A DNA stretch of 10,100 nucleotides, from contig CAMZNQ010000014.1 in assembly GCA_947313765.1 (NCBI GenBank), positions 1 to 10,100 of the forward strand, given 5' to 3'. Below are positions 1-6,743 of the stretch, piece after piece (positions within the stretch are counted from its first letter, which is position 1; each line of letters starts with the position of its first letter). This DNA is from an uncultured Sulfurovum sp. GTDB lineage: Bacteria; Campylobacterota; Campylobacteria; Campylobacterales; Sulfurovaceae. A model generated the notes under the pieces. That model searched no databases. It saw nothing but the letters and a program-made list of their open reading frames with translations, and was not told the origin of the DNA. A program made the translations under genes and the position numbers.

Positions 1-440
1 GAGAAAGTTACTCCTATATTATAAATACCAAACTTTTTAGAAAGTAAAACTGACTCTGTTTCATCTGATGCAATATTTTCACAATCTGCTGAAAAAATAT
101 ATTTACCATCTATTGGATTAATTGCTGATTCTGATTTAGAAATACCATTAACACCACCATCTAAACCTATATCTGAACCCACCCTATAAGCAATATCATC
201 TCCACAGGATTTTAAAGAAAATTGCCAATAAGCTGTTTGCCACTTATCATCATTATCACTACGATGTTTATTATCCCTCAAAGCTCACTGTTGCGTTAAC
301 CTTATATGTGACAAAATTGTATCAGCAGCCTCTTGCTTTAAGTCTCTGTCCATACGACCCATAGCTAAAGAGGCTAAGATACCTAAAACAACAATAACAA
401 AAACAAGTTCAATCATGGTAAATGCAGTTCTATTTTTCAA
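1..440 (-). pseudogene. Pseudopilin/prepilin-like gene, 3' end outside window, with in-frame TGA
   Basis: Read on the minus strand from TTG at 440-438. The product begins with a short basic leader, then AFTMIELVFVIVVLGILAS (residues 6-24): the prepilin peptidase site before Phe7, the conserved Glu11 (+5 of the mature chain), and the hydrophobic N-terminal helix of type II secretion/type IV pilus pseudopilins. An AAGG about 8 nt upstream can serve as ribosome binding site. Codon 52 is TGA (287-285). The same frame then stays open to base 1, some 94 codons, with sensible composition (a Trp/Cys-containing segment, then an Asn-Pro-Ile-Asp-Gly-Lys turn, then Cys and Lys-Lys-Phe-Gly), so protein coding evidently continued past the stop. 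From memory, related Campylobacterota pseudopilins have Leu here, and TTA to TGA needs one change. The intact product would be an inner-membrane-inserted, periplasmic pilus-like subunit. As it stands only a 51-residue stub is made unless TGA is read through. A sequencing error is the main alternative. Confidence 0.75.
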
Positions 441-466
441 AAGTGTAACCTTAATATAATTTAATT

Positions 467-478
467 ATTATAATAATA
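467..478 (-). promoter_or_regulatory. Candidate -10 region for the pseudopilin gene
   Basis: On the minus strand GCTATTATTATAAT gives two overlapping -10-like hexamers, TATTAT (478-473) and TATAAT (472-467), 27-38 bases before the TTG start. The stretch 465-476 is also a perfect 12-bp A/T palindrome, so sequence composition alone could produce this match. No -35 is evident, which is usual in this phylum. Confidence 0.35.
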
Positions 479-602
479 GCATATTTTTAAGAAAATATTA
501 ATTATTTAATTTAAAAAGTAAACTCGTCTTATAATAGTTTTAAATTAACACTTCCATTTCTTTATTAGGAGAGTAAGATAGAGAACTGATGCTAAAATTT
601 GC

Positions 603-608
603 TATAAT
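603..608 (+). promoter_or_regulatory. Candidate -10 box for dbpA
   Basis: GCTATAAT (601-608) fits the gnTAnaAT form of the Campylobacterota vegetative -10 box and lies 31 bases before the TTG start of dbpA, which would give a 5' leader of about 25 nt. The sequence upstream is A/T rich with no recognisable -35. Confidence 0.55.
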
Positions 609-639
609 TATGAAAAATCTTCTATATTAAAGAGTTCCC

Positions 640-1995
640 TTGATTTCATTTAAAGACCTATCTTTACCTTCCGAGGTATTATCAAATTTAACAAACTTAG
701 GATATATAACTCCTACCCCTATCCAAGAAAAAGCTATACTACCTATTATTAAAGGTAGAGATATTATTGCTCAGGCAAAAACAGGTTCAGGTAAAACTTT
801 AGCATTTGCCCTACCCCTAATTTTGAAACTTAATGAGAATGAGTATTTTCCACAAGCACTCATTATTGCACCTACTAGAGAACTCTCTGAACAGATTGCT
901 ATGGAGTGTAGAAAATTAGCACAATACAAAAGAGATATTAAAATTATTACAGTATATGGAGGAACATCACTAACAAAACAGGTAGCTTCACTAGAAAAAG
1001 GGGCTGATATTATTGTTGGAACACCTGGTAGACTACTTGACCACTTTTCAAGAGAGACTATCCCTTTAAAAAAAATTAAAACTCTAATTCTTGATGAGGC
1101 AGATAGAATGTTAGATATGGGATTTGCAGATGATATTTTAAAACTTGTCTCAAATCTTCCAAAAGATAGACAGAGTCTACTCTTTTCAGCAACCTACCCT
1201 GAAAAGATAGATAAATTAACCAAAGTAATTTTAAAAGAGCCAATAGAGATTAAGATGGAGAGTCAAAAAGAGAAAATTGATATAAAAGAGCATATCTACT
1301 CTGTAAATGATAAAGATAAAGCACTTATTGTAGCAATTCAACACTTTCAACCAAATCTAGCAATTGTATTTTGTAATACAAAAGTTAAAACTATTGAAGT
1401 ATCAAAAATGTTAGAAGATAAAGGTTTTGATGTTGCAACACTGAATGGAGATTTAGAACAGTATGAACGTCAAGAGATGTTACTTCAATTTGCAAATGGT
1501 TCTCTACCCATTTTGGTAGCTACTGATTTAGCCTCAAGAGGTCTGGACATAGAAGATGTTGATATTGTTATTAACTATGACATACCTATGAAAAGTGAAG
1601 ATTATACACATCGTATAGGTAGAACAGGAAGAGCAAATAGAAGTGGTTTAGCAATCTCTCTATGTGATGATTATGGTGTCAAAAAGATTTTAGAGATAAA
1701 ATCTGAAGTTAAAATAGAAAAGATAACAGATTTAAATCCAAATAAAAATTTCTATCTTCAAGGTTCTGTAAATACACTATCTATTGGTGGAGGAAAAAAG
1801 AGAAAAATTCGTGCAGGAGATATTTTAGGAACACTCTGTAAAGATATTGGTATAGATAACAAGTTAATAGGAAAGATTAATGTATATGCAGACTACTCAT
1901 ATGTAGCTATTGATAAATCTGTCATAAAGAAAGCATTTAATGGATTGAAAAATGGAAAAATAAAGGGCAAAAAAATAAGAGTTTGGTGGTTATAG
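640..1995 (+). CDS. dbpA: DEAD-box ATP-dependent RNA helicase DbpA
   Basis: An ATP-dependent RNA helicase of large-subunit ribosome assembly; the DbpA family binds hairpin 92 of 23S rRNA through its C-terminal domain. Visible motifs in order: Q motif around Gln29, Walker A AQAKTGSGKT (44-53), PTREL (78-82), TPGR (128-131), DEAD (152-155), SAT (183-185), the FCNTK strand (244-248), ATDLASRGLD (294-303) and HRIGRTGR (324-331). Residues about 372-451 match the DbpA-type RNA-binding domain, including RAGDILG, a KDIG turn and the GKIKGKKIRV end, which separates it from RhlE/CsdA-like helicases. At 451 aa it is close to E. coli DbpA (457 aa). The TTG start is forced: an in-frame TAA lies at 628-630 and no ATG follows until deep in the helicase core. 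The ribosome site (AAAGAG, 629-634) is weak. It stands alone, divergent from the pseudopilin gene and convergent with accA. Confidence 0.93.
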   Translation: MISFKDLSLPSEVLSNLTNLGYITPTPIQEKAILPIIKGRDIIAQAKTGSGKTLAFALPLILKLNENEYFPQALIIAPTRELSEQIAMECRKLAQYKRDIKIITVYGGTSLTKQVASLEKGADIIVGTPGRLLDHFSRETIPLKKIKTLILDEADRMLDMGFADDILKLVSNLPKDRQSLLFSATYPEKIDKLTKVILKEPIEIKMESQKEKIDIKEHIYSVNDKDKALIVAIQHFQPNLAIVFCNTKVKTIEVSKMLEDKGFDVATLNGDLEQYERQEMLLQFANGSLPILVATDLASRGLDIEDVDIVINYDIPMKSEDYTHRIGRTGRANRSGLAISLCDDYGVKKILEIKSEVKIEKITDLNPNKNFYLQGSVNTLSIGGGKKRKIRAGDILGTLCKDIGIDNKLIGKINVYADYSYVAIDKSVIKKAFNGLKNGKIKGKKIRVWWL

Positions 1996-2016
1996 AGGGT
2001 TCTAAAACAACCCTCT
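1994..2016. terminator. Hairpin between convergent dbpA and accA
   Basis: An 8-bp perfect stem, AGAGGGTT (1994-2001) with AACCCTCT (2009-2016), around a 7-nt loop, begins at the dbpA stop codon and fills most of the 24-bp gap to the accA stop. Its position suggests a shared terminator for both convergent units. The T tract is poor on both strands (TAATTATT on plus, none on minus), so termination may be inefficient or need Rho. Confidence 0.55.
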
Positions 2017-2019
2017 TAA

Positions 2020-2979
2020 TTATTGCTGTTGTTCACTATCCTCTTCTTCACTAAATGCACCTACAGATGTTAAATGCTCATAACGTTTATCTAACATCTC
2101 TTCAACACTCAACTCTTTAAGTTGAGCCACATTTTCAAGAAAATATTTTTTTACAACTTCAGCAGATACTTTTTTATCTCTATGAGCTCCAATCAATGGT
2201 TCATCTAAGATAGCATCAACCAATCCATGTTCTAAAAGGCTATCTGGAGTAATCTTTAAAGCTTTTGCAGCCTGTTCTACCTTTTTAGGGTCATTCCATA
2301 GAATCGCTGCACAACCCTCAGGAGAGATAACAGCAAATACAGAATAACGCATCATAGCAAGTCTATCACCTACACCAATTGCCAATGCTCCTCCTGAACC
2401 ACCCTCTCCAATAACAACTGAAATCATTGGTACTTTAATATTGGTAAATTCAAAAAGATTTTTAGCAATAGCTTCACTCTGTCCACGCTCCTCTGCACCA
2501 AGCCCAGGGTATGCACCTGGAGTGTCTATGAGCATAAGAACTGGAATATTAAATTTCTCTGCCAATTTTACTGCTCTAAGAGCCTTTCTATAACCTTCAG
2601 GGTTTGGCATACCAAAGTTTCTTTTTAATTTATGTTTTGTTCCACGCCCTTTTTGTTCCCCAATAATCATAGTTTTTTGACCATCAATATAGCCCATATA
2701 ACATAAAATTGCAGGGTCATCACGAAATGCTCTATCTCCGTGAATCTCATAAGCATCATCTAGTATAAAACGAATATAGTCCAAAGCATAGGGTCTATCT
2801 GGATGACGTGCTAATTGTAATTTTTGATAATCACTAAGTGATTTCATTGTTTTTGAAACTTCTTTATCTAAATCTTTTTCAAAACTCTCTAAGGCATATT
2901 CATCGTTTTTTGCACGAGCTGAATCTATGTCTTGTTGTATCTGTTCTATCTTTTTCTCAAACTCTAAATAAGTTGCCAT
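2020..2979 (-). CDS. accA: Acetyl-CoA carboxylase carboxyltransferase subunit alpha
   Basis: The alpha subunit of the carboxyltransferase half of acetyl-CoA carboxylase. With AccD it moves CO2 from biotin on AccB to acetyl-CoA, giving malonyl-CoA, the first committed step of fatty acid synthesis in the cytosol. The 319-aa length equals that of E. coli AccA. An N-terminal helical region (1-60) precedes the crotonase-fold core, with [16 protein letters not shown] (120-135), [20 protein letters not shown] (151-170), [15 protein letters not shown] (191-205, the oxyanion-hole glycines) and [11 protein letters not shown] (218-228). The C-terminus is an acidic, Gln-rich tail. The ATG start has an AAGGA 6 nt upstream. 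That site lies at the fabF stop codon, only 9 bp separating the two genes, so translation is probably coupled. It is the last gene of the acpP-fabF-accA unit. Arg codons are mixed CGT/AGA, unlike the AGA-dominated dbpA. Confidence 0.97.
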   Translation of the reverse strand: MATYLEFEKKIEQIQQDIDSARAKNDEYALESFEKDLDKEVSKTMKSLSDYQKLQLARHPDRPYALDYIRFILDDAYEIHGDRAFRDDPAILCYMGYIDGQKTMIIGEQKGRGTKHKLKRNFGMPNPEGYRKALRAVKLAEKFNIPVLMLIDTPGAYPGLGAEERGQSEAIAKNLFEFTNIKVPMISVVIGEGGSGGALAIGVGDRLAMMRYSVFAVISPEGCAAILWNDPKKVEQAAKALKITPDSLLEHGLVDAILDEPLIGAHRDKKVSAEVVKKYFLENVAQLKELSVEEMLDKRYEHLTSVGAFSEEEDSEQQQ

Positions 2980-2988
2980 GCAACATCC

Positions 2989-4206
2989 TTATATTTTTTT
3001 GAAGATTACAACTCCATTTGTTCCACCAAAACCAAAAGAGTTACTCATGACAACATTAAGCTCTTCATCACGTACACCCTCTGTTACATAATCCAAATCA
3101 CAATTCTCATCAGGAGTTGTATAGTTTATGGTTGGAGGAACTTTACCATCACGCATTGCCATCAGTGAAACAACAGCTTCAATAGCACCAGCAGCACCTA
3201 AACAGTGACCAATTTGTCCCTTAATTGAACTTACAGGAGGACAGTTCTCTTTTCCACCAAAAAGCTCTTTAATTGCAGAAGTCTCATTTTTATCATTCGC
3301 AGGAGTTGATGTACCATGTGCATTAATATAATCTACTTTAGGATTTCCTGCCATTCTCATAGCCGATTTCATTGCACGTAAAGGACCATCTACTACAGGT
3401 GTTGTAATGTGATTAGCATCTCCACTCTCTCCAAAACCTATTACCTCTCCATAGATTTTAGCACCACGTGCAATAGCTAAATCATAATCCTCTAAAATAA
3501 GTGCTGCTGCACCCTCTCCCATTACAAAACCATTTCTATCTGCATCAAATGGTCTTGATGACTCTTTTGGATTATCATTGTTTGTACTCAACGCTTTCAT
3601 TGACGCAAATCCACCAATACCTGCACCACAAATTGCAGACTCTGCACCAACTACTAACATTCTCTCTGCACCATCTAACATAATAGTTTTAGTAGCCTCT
3701 GCAATGGCGTGTGTTCCTGCTGCACATGCTGTAACACAAGATAGGTTTGGACCTTTAATCCCATGCTCAATAGAGATAAAACCACCCAACATATTAACTA
3801 AAGAGGAGGGAATAAAAAAGGGAGATATTCTTCTAGGTCCTCTAGTGTTGCAGATAACAGAGTTTTTTTCAATATTAGGTAATCCCCCAATTCCAGAAGC
3901 AGATGAGATACCAAAACGCTCCATATCTATATCATCTGTAAAATTAGCATCAGCCATAGCCTCTTGAGTAGCTTTAATACCTAAATGGATAAATCTATCT
4001 GCTTTTTTAACCTCTTTAGCATCCATTACTGTAGTAGCATCAAAACCAACAATCTCTCCTGCAATTTTTACAGAAAACTTTTCAGCATCAAAGAGTTCAA
4101 TCCTCTTAATTCCACATTCCCCATTTAAAATGGCAGAGAATGAACTCTCTTTATCTTGCCCAACGCTGTTAATCATACCTAAGCCAGTAACTACTACTCT
4201 TTTCAA
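2989..4206 (-). CDS. fabF: Beta-ketoacyl-ACP synthase II (FabF)
   Basis: The condensing enzyme that joins malonyl-ACP to a growing acyl-ACP in type II fatty acid synthesis. Length is 405 aa (E. coli FabF 413). The thiolase-fold catalytic set is complete: nucleophile Cys161 in VTACAAGTHA, His297 in NAHGTSTPANDKNE, Lys329 in SSIKGQIGH and His334. The C-terminal NSFGFGGTN (389-397) is the gating loop. The N-terminal VVVTGLGMINSVG (4-16) is typical of the FabF/FabB family. FabF rather than FabB is preferred from overall pattern and from lying directly downstream of acpP. The start is TTG (4206-4204) with a good AGGAGA 5-6 nt upstream; there is no nearby in-frame ATG that keeps the conserved first strand. 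A 104-bp spacer with two hairpins separates it from acpP, and 9 bp separate it from accA. Confidence 0.97.
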   Translation of the reverse strand: MKRVVVTGLGMINSVGQDKESSFSAILNGECGIKRIELFDAEKFSVKIAGEIVGFDATTVMDAKEVKKADRFIHLGIKATQEAMADANFTDDIDMERFGISSASGIGGLPNIEKNSVICNTRGPRRISPFFIPSSLVNMLGGFISIEHGIKGPNLSCVTACAAGTHAIAEATKTIMLDGAERMLVVGAESAICGAGIGGFASMKALSTNNDNPKESSRPFDADRNGFVMGEGAAALILEDYDLAIARGAKIYGEVIGFGESGDANHITTPVVDGPLRAMKSAMRMAGNPKVDYINAHGTSTPANDKNETSAIKELFGGKENCPPVSSIKGQIGHCLGAAGAIEAVVSLMAMRDGKVPPTINYTTPDENCDLDYVTEGVRDEELNVVMSNSFGFGGTNGVVIFKKI

Positions 4207-4239
4207 TTCTATCTCCTATGCTCTTTTAAGATATACATC

Positions 4240-4267
4240 AAATCATTTTTTATATTTTTAATGATTT
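4240..4267. repeat. A/T inverted repeat in the acpP-fabF spacer
   Basis: AAATCATT (4240-4247) and AATGATTT (4260-4267) form an 8-bp perfect stem with a 12-nt A/T loop. On the minus-strand transcript it would lie between the acpP stop hairpin and the fabF ribosome site, about 34 nt before the TTG. The stem is nearly all A-U and therefore weak. It could be an RNA processing or stability element, or merely a result of composition. Confidence 0.35.
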
Positions 4268-4285
4268 CATATATAGTTTAAATAA

Positions 4286-4303
4286 GCCTCTCAAGTGAGA
4301 GAC
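4286..4303 (-). terminator. Hairpin after acpP, possible attenuator
   Basis: On the minus strand GTCTCTC-ACTT-GAGAGGC makes a 7-bp stem (one G-U pair) with a 4-nt loop, starting 8 nt after the acpP stop and followed by TTATTT. The tail is too short for a strong terminator. Placed inside an operon, it may end a fraction of transcripts and leave acpP mRNA more abundant than fabF-accA mRNA. That role is inferred. Confidence 0.5.
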
Positions 4304-4310
4304 CTAAAGA

Positions 4311-4544
4311 CTAAGCTTTAATATTTTCAATAAATTTAATTGCATCTGAAACATTTGCAATTTTTTCAGCATCTTCATCTGGAATTTCAATATCAAATTT
4401 CTCTTCAAGTGCCATTACTAGTTCAACCACATCAAGACTATCTGCCCCTAAATCTTCTACAAACTTTGACTCTTCTTTTACTTCATCTGGGCTTACGTTT
4501 AGTTGCTCTACAACTACTTCTTTTACATCATCAAATAGTGCCAT
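4311..4544 (-). CDS. acpP: Acyl carrier protein
   Basis: A small acidic carrier that holds acyl chains on a 4'-phosphopantetheine arm during fatty acid and lipid synthesis. At 77 aa it has the standard length. The attachment Ser36 sits in [18 protein letters not shown] (33-50), the four-helix ACP signature, with the acidic helix II that partner enzymes such as FabF recognise. The ATG has a clear AGGAGA ribosome site about 6 nt upstream. It is the first gene of the unit running leftward to fabF and accA, with two candidate promoters upstream (4579-4584 and 4649-4654) and a hairpin just after its stop. Confidence 0.98.
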   Translation of the reverse strand: MALFDDVKEVVVEQLNVSPDEVKEESKFVEDLGADSLDVVELVMALEEKFDIEIPDEDAEKIANVSDAIKFIENIKA

Positions 4545-4578
4545 AACACTCTCCTAATTGTTTAATTTTATGCACGTA

Positions 4579-4584
4579 AGTATA
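4579..4584 (-). promoter_or_regulatory. Candidate proximal -10 box for acpP
   Basis: On the minus strand a T-rich stretch (TTTTTTTGA) leads into TATACT (4584-4579), 35-40 bases before the acpP ATG. T-rich sequence ahead of a -10 without a -35 is the usual vegetative promoter form in Campylobacterota. The leader would be about 28 nt. Confidence 0.5.
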
Positions 4585-4648
4585 TCAAAAAAATATAAAG
4601 ATAATTATTCTCTTACTACTCTTTGAGCTTTTTCCTATAAAATAGACT

Positions 4649-4654
4649 ATTATA
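4649..4654 (-). promoter_or_regulatory. Candidate distal -10 box for acpP
   Basis: On the minus strand GTGGATATAATAG contains a perfect TATAAT (4654-4649). It would give an acpP leader near 100 nt. It may act together with, or instead of, the proximal site at 4579-4584; the sequence does not decide between them. Confidence 0.5.
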
Positions 4655-4778
4655 TCCACACTATTTAGATAAAAAATATTTTAAATTCACAAAAAATGTT
4701 TTATTTTAAAAAGTAGTAATAGTGCATACTTTAAATAATTAATTTAATTCAATTAATTGTGTAAATTATAGCTGTATA

Positions 4779-4784
4779 TATAAT
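4779..4784 (+). promoter_or_regulatory. Orphan promoter-like -10 site
   Basis: TATAAT on the plus strand within GCTGTATATATAATG, about 250 bp before the nearest plus-strand gene. No ORF follows it. It might start a long bax leader or a small RNA ending near 4956, or it may be a chance match in A/T-rich DNA. Confidence 0.25.
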
Positions 4785-4926
4785 GTAAGTATATAGGTAG
4801 CATTTTAATATCTACAAATAGGTTCAAATATACTTTTCATAAGGCTATTGATAAAAAAGAGAAAAAAGATTTTTTGATTTTTCATAAAAAATTTTATAAA
4901 AAAATAAAATCTATACAATCAACCAA

Positions 4927-4940
4927 GAAACAACTGTTTC
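4927..4940. repeat. GAAACA/TGTTTC inverted repeat
   Basis: GAAACAACTGTTTC is a 6-bp inverted repeat about a 2-bp centre (effectively a 5-bp stem with a 4-nt loop as RNA). On the plus strand seven T residues (4950-4956) follow ten bases later, a terminator-like arrangement with too long a spacer to be convincing. As DNA it is also a possible protein-binding dyad about 57 bp before the bax -10. Confidence 0.35.
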
Positions 4941-4946
4941 AAGAAA

Positions 4947-4966
4947 ATATTTTTTTAAAAAAATAT
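4947..4966. repeat. Perfect 20-bp A/T palindrome
   Basis: ATA, seven T, seven A, TAT: each strand reads identically. It has no loop and contains no G or C. It lies about 30 bp before the bax -10 box, so it may act as an A/T-tract bend or UP-like element; in such A/T-rich DNA chance is also possible. Confidence 0.45.
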
Positions 4967-4996
4967 CATTTTAAGTTTTATATAAATATTTAAAGA

Positions 4997-5002
4997 TATA
5001 AT
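4997..5002 (+). promoter_or_regulatory. Candidate -10 box for the bax-like/hisJ unit
   Basis: TATAAT within AAAGATATAATTCC, 32 bases before the ATG at 5034, after a T/A-tract-rich stretch. The predicted leader is about 25 nt and contains AAGGA (5019-5023) as ribosome site. Confidence 0.55.
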
Positions 5003-5033
5003 TCCAGAATTTTTCCAAAAGGATACATAACAC

Positions 5034-5915
5034 ATGAAGAAACATTTTGTAACGTTTTTAGTTCTTACTTCGGCTATTTTTGCATTTGATGATGCATATT
5101 TGAAATCAGTAGAGGCAAGTCTTAAAGAATATGATGTTGAGCCTGTCATATATAAGAAAACTGTACAAAAAAAGAGAATAACTCACAATAATAAAATTAC
5201 AGTTGTAAACAAAAAGATTAAAAAACCAAGCGATATTAAAATCTTTACAAATAGAAAAATAAAACCAATCAACTATACAAATACTATATCTCTGAAGAAA
5301 TTAGAGGTTTCAGAAAAGAAGCAAAAATTCTTCCACATGATTCTTCCAGCAATTTTAATCTCAAAAGAGAGACTAAGATTAAAAAGAAATCGTGTTCTTT
5401 CACTACGTTCAACTCCAAAAGAGTTGTGGAGTAATAAAGATAGAAAATTCTTAACAGATTTATATACAAAATATAAAACTGAAGATATAAATAAACTAGC
5501 AAATAGATTAAAGACACACCCTGTAAGTATTATCTTAGCTCAAGCAGCTATTGAGTCTGGATGGGGAGAGTCAAGATTCTTTAAAAAAGCAAATAATATA
5601 TTTGGTATGTGGTCTGTAAATAAACATGAACCAAGAATAAGAGCATTGAAAACAAGAAATGGTAAGGCTATCTATCTCAAAAAATATAAATCTTTAAGTG
5701 ACTCTATTGATGACTATTTTGTTCTTATTGGAAGAGGTGCGTATAAAAGCTTTAGAAAAAAGAGAAATATTACAGATAATCCACTTATTTTAGTTCAATA
5801 TCTAATTAACTATTGTGAGCTAAGAGAGAAATATACAAAAAAATTAAGAAATTTTATTGTTAGTAATAAACTTAGAAAATTTGATAAATTCAGAATTGAC
5901 GAGAGATATTTATAG
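5034..5915 (+). CDS. Secreted Bax-type glucosaminidase (GH73-like)
   Basis: Probably an N-acetylglucosaminidase acting on peptidoglycan in the periplasm. Residues 1-17 are a signal peptide (basic start, hydrophobic FVTFLVLTSAIFA, likely cut after Ala17). Residues 20-95 are a Lys-rich, low-complexity linker with no domain I recognise. Residues about 100-285 match the E. coli Bax/GH73 domain: FHMILPAILISKER, then ILAQAAIESGWGESRFFKKANNIFGMW (167-193) with presumed catalytic Glu174, and a C-terminal helical part with LINYCELREKYTKKLRNFI (257-275). Substrate is inferred from the family, since E. coli Bax itself is poorly defined. The ATG has AAGGA 10 nt upstream, a little far. hisJ follows after 16 bp, so both are probably cotranscribed. 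Arg and Lys make it strongly basic. Confidence 0.85.
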   Translation: MKKHFVTFLVLTSAIFAFDDAYLKSVEASLKEYDVEPVIYKKTVQKKRITHNNKITVVNKKIKKPSDIKIFTNRKIKPINYTNTISLKKLEVSEKKQKFFHMILPAILISKERLRLKRNRVLSLRSTPKELWSNKDRKFLTDLYTKYKTEDINKLANRLKTHPVSIILAQAAIESGWGESRFFKKANNIFGMWSVNKHEPRIRALKTRNGKAIYLKKYKSLSDSIDDYFVLIGRGAYKSFRKKRNITDNPLILVQYLINYCELREKYTKKLRNFIVSNKLRKFDKFRIDERYL

Positions 5916-5931
5916 AATATAAAGTTTAAAA

Positions 5932-6711
5932 ATGAGAGTAGATTTACATAACCACACAACAAGATGTAACCACGCTAAAGGCTCTATGGAGAGCTATATT
6001 GAACGTGCCATAGAGCTTGGCATTGATATTTATGGCTTTTCAGAACATGCTCCAATGGATTTTGATTCATACTACCGTCTTAGTTTTAACGAGATGACCG
6101 ATTATGAGTCAGATGTTTTGAACTTAAAAGAGAAATATAAAGATGATATTAAAATTCTATTGGGATATGAGGTTGATTATCTAAAAGGTTACATTGACAA
6201 TCGTGTTATAAACTCAAAAGTTGACTACTTAATAGGCTCTATTCATTTCCTTGGAGAGTGGGGTTTTGACCATCCAGACTATAAAGATGAATATAAAAAT
6301 AGAGAGATAGACCAAATTTGGCAAGAGTATTTTGACAATATAGAAGCTATGGCAAAAACAGGATATTTTGATATTGTAGGTCATTTAGACTTAATAAAAA
6401 TATTTAATTTTATGCCAAAAAAAGATATTAGAGTAATCGCAAAAAATGCACTAAAAGCCATTAAGAAATCAAATATGGTTATAGAACTCAACTCTGCAGG
6501 ATTAAGAAAACCAACTAAAGAGATATATCCCTCTCCTCTTCTATTAGAGATGGCTTATGAACTTGATATACCTATAACATTCTCCTCTGATGCCCACGCT
6601 GTTGGTCAAATAGGCTTTAAATATGATAAAGTAATAGAGTTAGCTAAAAAAATCGGTTACACTAAAGCTGTTACTTTTGAAGAACGTCAAGCTCAAATGA
6701 TTACTTTTTAG
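5932..6711 (+). CDS. hisJ: PHP-family histidinol-phosphatase (HisJ type)
   Basis: Predicted metal-dependent phosphatase turning L-histidinol phosphate into histidinol, the penultimate step area of histidine synthesis. The 259-aa protein is a complete PHP domain with the usual metal ligands: DLHNHTTRCNH (4-14; His6, His8, His14), GFSEHAP (35-41; Glu38, His39), GYEVDY (78-83; Glu80), IGSIHF (101-106; His105), GHLDLIK (150-156; His151) and SSDAH (218-222; Asp220, His222). Size and motif order match HisJ/HisK of Firmicutes rather than PolC-type or TrpH-like PHP proteins. The ATG follows AAAGTTTAAAA with no real Shine-Dalgarno, so translation may depend on coupling to the gene 16 bp upstream. No other his gene is nearby, so activity on another phosphoester is possible. 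Confidence 0.85.
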   Translation: MRVDLHNHTTRCNHAKGSMESYIERAIELGIDIYGFSEHAPMDFDSYYRLSFNEMTDYESDVLNLKEKYKDDIKILLGYEVDYLKGYIDNRVINSKVDYLIGSIHFLGEWGFDHPDYKDEYKNREIDQIWQEYFDNIEAMAKTGYFDIVGHLDLIKIFNFMPKKDIRVIAKNALKAIKKSNMVIELNSAGLRKPTKEIYPSPLLLEMAYELDIPITFSSDAHAVGQIGFKYDKVIELAKKIGYTKAVTFEERQAQMITF

Positions 6712-6743
6712 ACAGAAATAGTAACAGTTTTATAGAAATCTTT

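Larger units (their letters stand above)
4545..5033. other. A+T-rich divergent intergenic region, no gene seen
   Basis: This 489-bp gap separates acpP (leftward) from the Bax-like gene (rightward). I see no convincing ORF on either strand. It holds two acpP promoter candidates, one bax promoter candidate, an orphan promoter-like site, the AATTAATT pair at 4737-4744 and 4751-4758, a GAAAC/GTTTC hairpin and a 20-bp A/T palindrome. Bases 4861-4920 contain only 7 G or C in 60, with A and T tracts recurring roughly every 8-9 bp, which may bend the DNA. Confidence 0.6.

Noticed and set aside
285..287. TGA read as an amino acid (recoded genetic code or selenocysteine) in the pseudopilin gene
   Set aside because: The eight complete genes here end in TAA (4) or TAG (4) and none in TGA, which is compatible with reassignment, but eight stops are too few, no other gene has an internal TGA, Trp is encoded by TGG, and no selenocysteine hairpin is evident after the codon.
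589..630. 13-codon ORF starting at ATG 589 downstream of an AGGAGAG (567-573)
   Set aside because: The ribosome site is 15 nt or more away from the ATG, the peptide is very short, and it overlaps the better-supported dbpA -10 box.
3501..3967. Two plus-strand open frames inside fabF
   Set aside because: They lie antisense to the conserved FabF active-site region, have Leu/His/Pro-biased composition typical of reverse-strand shadows, and match no family I know.
4340..4546. Plus-strand 68-codon frame across acpP
   Set aside because: It is the reverse shadow of acpP, composed almost only of Leu, Gln and His.
4927..4956. Rho-independent terminator made of the GAAAC hairpin and T7
   Set aside because: Ten bases, mostly A, separate the stem from the T run and the stem is short; no gene upstream on that strand needs a terminator. 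Kept only as a repeat and as part of a low-interest finding.
4955..5149. Minus-strand 64-codon frame over the start of the bax-like gene
   Set aside because: It overlaps a well-supported signal peptide and promoter on the other strand, and has no ribosome site or family similarity.
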